Notes under the pieces: model-generated
Database searches by the model: none
Seen by the model: the letters and a program-made list of their open reading frames with translations, nothing else
Told to the model about the DNA's origin: nothing
Shown here: positions 61,422 to 64,000 of the stretch, piece after piece
Numbering within the stretch: position 1 is the stretch's first letter
Layout: every line of letters starts with the position of its first letter
Assembly: GCF_900111825.1 (NCBI RefSeq)
Contig: NZ_FOJM01000007.1
Location: forward strand, 213,669-277,668
Origin: Pedobacter suwonensis
GTDB taxonomy: Bacteria; Bacteroidota; Bacteroidia; Sphingobacteriales; Sphingobacteriaceae
Length of the DNA: 64,000 nt
Reading direction: 5' to 3'
Made by a program: the position numbers and the translations under genes

Positions 61422-62254
61422 TTTTATTCTATCTGCTCAAAGTTACGGCCTGCACTATATTATTCTTCGGATTTTATGTATTGATTTTACAAAAACTTAC
61501 CTTCTTCAAAATCAATCGTTTTTATCTGCTGGTCACTTTACTACTGAGTTTTGTAATTCCAGCTTTGCAATTTGAGATTAAGCACGAAGTGGTGACAGTG
61601 GATACAGATCCTGTGGCCAACCTGCCTGAAGTGAAAATGGCTGAAAAACCATTACAGCTTATTCAACCCTTAGCGGTCGAATATCAACCAGAAACAAAGC
61701 CCGAAATAGATTGGTTAAGTTTAGTTCCTTTCGCTTATGGCGCCATAACTTTGGTTTTGCTGCTTATTTGCATTTGGCGGTTGTTCGGCTTGATTAAATA
61801 TACTGGAAACTATACTGAAACTGATGATGGTTTAAAACTGATCAACAAAACTGCTGGCTTTACCAATTGCTCTTTCTTTAATTATGTTTTTATTGATGGA
61901 GATAAATTAGGTGATGCTGATTTAGCTGTTTTACTTAAACATGAGCTGGTGCATGCCAGGCAATACCATTCGATAGATAAAATTATTTTAATGGTTTTTA
62001 AATCCGTTTTATGGTTTAATCCTATAGTTTACCTATATGATAAAGCTTTAGAGCAGGTGCATGAATATGAGGCAGATGAATTTACTTCAGCAGCTTATGG
62101 AAGTGAGGCTTATGCCAGTCTGTTATTGAAACTGGCCATTGCCAAAAGTGATATGCCCTTGATCCATAATTTTGTGAAAAGCCCGATTAAAGCCCGCATT
62201 AAAATGTTGTTTAGTTCAAAATCTCCAGATAAGAAAAAAATGCCTATCTCCTGA
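61418..62254 (+). CDS. M56 (BlaR1-like) membrane metallopeptidase, N-terminal part
   Basis: A 278-residue M56 peptidase with three membrane helices (about residues 5-25, 35-52 and 102-124) and the zinc motif HELVH (175-179) followed by ARQYHS and the downstream EYEADEFTSAAYG. It should sense a signal and cleave BlaI. The reading frame closes at TGA 62252-62254 just before the expected fourth helix; a -1 shift at the A7 run 62234-62240 would join KKK to NAYLLMLPMVLLLLW and continue to the 63105 stop. The overlap with the upstream BlaI gene (ATGA) implies translational coupling. Confidence 0.85.
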   Translation: MILFYLLKVTACTILFFGFYVLILQKLTFFKINRFYLLVTLLLSFVIPALQFEIKHEVVTVDTDPVANLPEVKMAEKPLQLIQPLAVEYQPETKPEIDWLSLVPFAYGAITLVLLLICIWRLFGLIKYTGNYTETDDGLKLINKTAGFTNCSFFNYVFIDGDKLGDADLAVLLKHELVHARQYHSIDKIILMVFKSVLWFNPIVYLYDKALEQVHEYEADEFTSAAYGSEAYASLLLKLAIAKSDMPLIHNFVKSPIKARIKMLFSSKSPDKKKMPIS

Positions 62255-63105
62255 TGTTGCCTATGGTTTTACTGCTGTTGTGGCTATTTGCTGTTAAATC
62301 TGTGTATGCTGTTAGCCAAATCCGGACTGAAAATAAATCTCAACAAGGCTTTATCAAGCCTGGACAATCATTAGTAAATGATACTGATACTATTGCGAAG
62401 CATTTAATGGCGGGATCTGTTAAAAATATAAAAAGGCGTGATGTGGTACCTGGTAAACAAGGTGCTGTAGAATTTCCTGGTTTTAAGGACTCAAAAGAAT
62501 CAGCGCGACCGGTTAAACCCCGAATAATCTCTTTTACTAAAATAACCGGATACATACAAGAAAAAGTTTCTTTAATGGAAAATGCAGTAATTGATATTGT
62601 TGATTGCAGATTAAATGCTAAGTATGTACAGCTGGATGAACCAAACAATAAAATGATAGCTAAAAATGCGGTACTAAAAACCAAAGATGGAAATTCATTA
62701 ACAGCATCGGTTATTGTTTTTGATTTGAAAAATGGAAATTTTAAAGCGACATCTGATAACGGAAAAGCAGCGGATCCAAAGAAACCTGGCTTAGAGCGGC
62801 AGTTAAAAAATGCCCTTTTAGTTCAGCCATTTAACGAAGCCGACGCGAAGGTAGAATATCTTGCCAGGGATTCTGTTAAAATGAGCAAGGATAAAAGCAT
62901 CATTTATTTATTTGGTGATGCGATGGTTATTTATAATGGTGTTAAACTTAGTGGTTCAAAAATCACCTATAATAAAACGAATAATACGATTTCAGCTAAT
63001 AAGGCTATGGTCTCTTCAAATAAAATTGATGGGCTGATTAAAGCAGACAGTATTTCCCTCAATCTGAAAACTTCGGAAACAACATTATTCGGTGAAAATT
63101 TTTAA
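62254..63105 (+). CDS. Continuation of the BlaR1-like protein: fourth membrane helix plus OstA/LptA-like repeats
   Basis: This frame starts MLPMVLLLLWLFAVKSVYA, the usual fourth M56 helix, then a linker and two repeats resembling OstA/LptA domains: residues about 104-165 (VSLMENAVIDI..., LNAKYVQLDEPNNKMIAKNAVLK) and 202-283 (IIYLFGDAMVIYNGVKLSGSKITYNKTNNTISA). It has 283 residues if started here. Its ATG overlaps the stop of the upstream frame (TGATG). It may be made by coupling, by slippage at the A7 run, or the split may be a mutation. Confidence 0.7.
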   Translation: MLPMVLLLLWLFAVKSVYAVSQIRTENKSQQGFIKPGQSLVNDTDTIAKHLMAGSVKNIKRRDVVPGKQGAVEFPGFKDSKESARPVKPRIISFTKITGYIQEKVSLMENAVIDIVDCRLNAKYVQLDEPNNKMIAKNAVLKTKDGNSLTASVIVFDLKNGNFKATSDNGKAADPKKPGLERQLKNALLVQPFNEADAKVEYLARDSVKMSKDKSIIYLFGDAMVIYNGVKLSGSKITYNKTNNTISANKAMVSSNKIDGLIKADSISLNLKTSETTLFGENF

Positions 63106-63118
63106 ACTTTTATTGGAT

Positions 63119-63555
63119 TTTCATTTTCCGTGTCTTCTGTGTTTCCGTGGCAATAAACTATCTGTATTGATCGATGTATTCTGTGGTTAAAAGATCCTTC
63201 TACTCGGCTACCATTGACAGAATTTACTTGTAAGGTCGTCATTCCCGCGCATGCGGGAATCTTAATGCGAGCGTTTTAAGATTATTCATAAGTGTTTTTT
63301 ATTCAATGGTATTCATGAGCACTCGTGGCTCCTAATCAAGTTGGGAATGACGATTTCCCGATGGACATTGTCTACTTAAAATTTATCTGTCATTCATAAG
63401 ATTTTTACGAAATAAATTATCCCTTCAGGATGACATATCAACGAGTGGTAAACAGTAAGTATTTTCCGTGCTTTCTGTGTTTCCGTGGTAATAAACCATC
63501 TGTGAGGTTCGTCGGTAAAAAAAAACTTCGACTCCGCTACCATTGACGTATTTGT
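63119..63555. repeat. Dispersed repeats: two TTTCCGTG...ACCATTGAC copies and a CCCGCGCATGCGGG palindrome
   Basis: Direct copies lie at about 63119-63222 and 63460-63552, each holding TTCTGTGTTTCCGTGG, AATAAA and CGGCTACCATTGACA or CCGCTACCATTGACG. Between them, CATTCCCGCGCATGCGGGAATCT (63242-63264) is a palindrome. The stretch 63106-63563 has no gene. Both word types are common dispersed repeats in Bacteroidota. Confidence 0.65.
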
Positions 63556-63563
63556 ATAATGGT

Positions 63564-64000
63564 TTAATTTTCAACAACCTGCAAATTAAGTTCACCTGCT
63601 TTTTTTTGGAGGAAAATTATCTGTTGTTCTTTTAACTTTTCTTGATATCTCTTTACTCCCTGTTCAACATAATTCATCCCTTTATCAAATATTCTATAAT
63701 AAAGTTCTGCTAATTTTCTTGCCGTAGCTTTTATAGCTATGCCAGAACCTTTTTTTGCTTTAAGTCTTCTGGCAAATGCTCCCAGCCCTGGCTGTTTGCT
63801 TAACAATATAGATTGGGCTGCCTGTTTAAATATTTGTCCCGCTCTGGTTGCAGGTTTTTTCTTACTTCTTTTATTCATCTTTCCTGACTGATGCTTACCT
63901 GGAGCCAGTCCCAACCAGGAAACAAAGTTTTTTATTGAAGGCCACTGTTTAATATTGTTACCAAGTTCAGCCGTAAGCCTCATTAAACTGTAATCTGTTA
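63564..64000 (-). CDS. IS110-family transposase, 5' end off the window
   Basis: The frame from the stop at 63564 is open to the right edge and continues upstream as TDYSLMRLTAELGNN, so only the C-terminal part is visible. NFVSWLGLAPGKHQSGKMNKR and the RAGQIFKQAAQSILLSKQPGL segment match the Transposase_20 domain of IS110/IS116/IS902 elements. The catalytic RuvC-like N-terminus lies outside. Frame is intact as far as visible, so the element may be active. No clear terminal sequence was recognised. Confidence 0.88.
   Translation of the reverse strand, partial: TDYSLMRLTAELGNNIKQWPSIKNFVSWLGLAPGKHQSGKMNKRSKKKPATRAGQIFKQAAQSILLSKQPGLGAFARRLKAKKGSGIAIKATARKLAELYYRIFDKGMNYVEQGVKRYQEKLKEQQIIFLQKKAGELNLQVVEN

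Overview
The window reads as chromosomal DNA of a Sphingobacteriaceae-type member of the Bacteroidota (Pedobacter-like). Supporting signs are a complete gldKLMN cluster plus an SprE/PorW-type lipoprotein (type IX secretion and gliding), an F1Fo-ATPase operon that lacks the beta and epsilon genes, TAnnTTTG-type -7 promoter boxes, many lipoproteins ending their signal in a short lipobox before Cys-Lys-Lys, and AT-rich intergenic DNA full of palindromic dispersed repeats. No rRNA, tRNA, CRISPR array or prophage was seen. An IS110-type transposase runs off the right edge and a MoxR-like ATPase runs off the left edge.

Layout. 1-2741: MoxR-like AAA ATPase and VWA protein. 3117-5681: sugar kinase, DUF4440 protein, a REP-like cluster and a hexapeptide acetyltransferase with a duplicated 3' scrap. 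5783-8518: two JmjC/cupin-like oxygenases around a DUF3050 heme-oxygenase-fold protein. 8750-11618: fasciclin protein, short-chain dehydrogenase, HemW-like radical SAM protein. 11834-13596: DUF4271 protein and HemD. 13821-18483: gldK, gldL, gldM, gldN. 18801-20607: a secreted DNA/RNA endonuclease lipoprotein and a NuiA-like nuclease inhibitor. 20736-28365: uvrC, a VapBC-type pair, a class A PBP, sprE/porW. 28475-34589: atpZ, atpI-like, atpB, E, F, H, A, G. 34792-41152: DUF4143 ATPase behind 32-bp iterons, two paralogous lipoproteins, an acid phosphatase, a small membrane protein, a 295-bp tandem repeat array, a DUF4349 lipoprotein. 41402-45272: ruvC, then a flippase-like protein, a GT2 glycosyltransferase and an OppC-like permease. 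45436-47820: a cytochrome c / YceI / beta-barrel / Rieske operon. 48005-55556: pgi, NHL-repeat lipoprotein, M20 amidohydrolase, prfB with its programmed frameshift, esterase, YD-repeat-like lipoprotein. 55887-60748: GH16-like enzyme, CAP-domain lipoprotein, GH18 chitinase, SirB1-like protein, methyltransferase, DUF1345 protein. 61053-63105: a BlaI/BlaR1-type regulatory module with a strong operator dyad. 63106-64000: dispersed repeats and the IS110 end.

How genes work together. GldK-N form the trans-envelope ring and motor of type IX secretion, and SprE is an accessory lipoprotein of the same machine. The atp genes encode Fo and most of F1. The nuclease and inhibitor appear to be an effector and a self-protection protein. 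BlaI would repress its own operon through the dyad and be relieved by the M56 peptidase.

Most interesting points: the BlaR1-like protein is split at a run of seven A, and the -1 frame restores the missing fourth membrane helix and adds two OstA/LptA-like repeats; the nuclease/inhibitor pair; the JmjC-HDO-JmjC oxygenase trio; the four-gene periplasmic redox operon; the 295-bp tandem array of structured units; a recurrent class of intercistronic hairpins whose stems are built from reiterated degenerate words, three of them inside the atp operon; and the 32-bp palindromic iterons before the DUF4143 ATPase. Functions are read from translated sequence and family knowledge; no database search was run.
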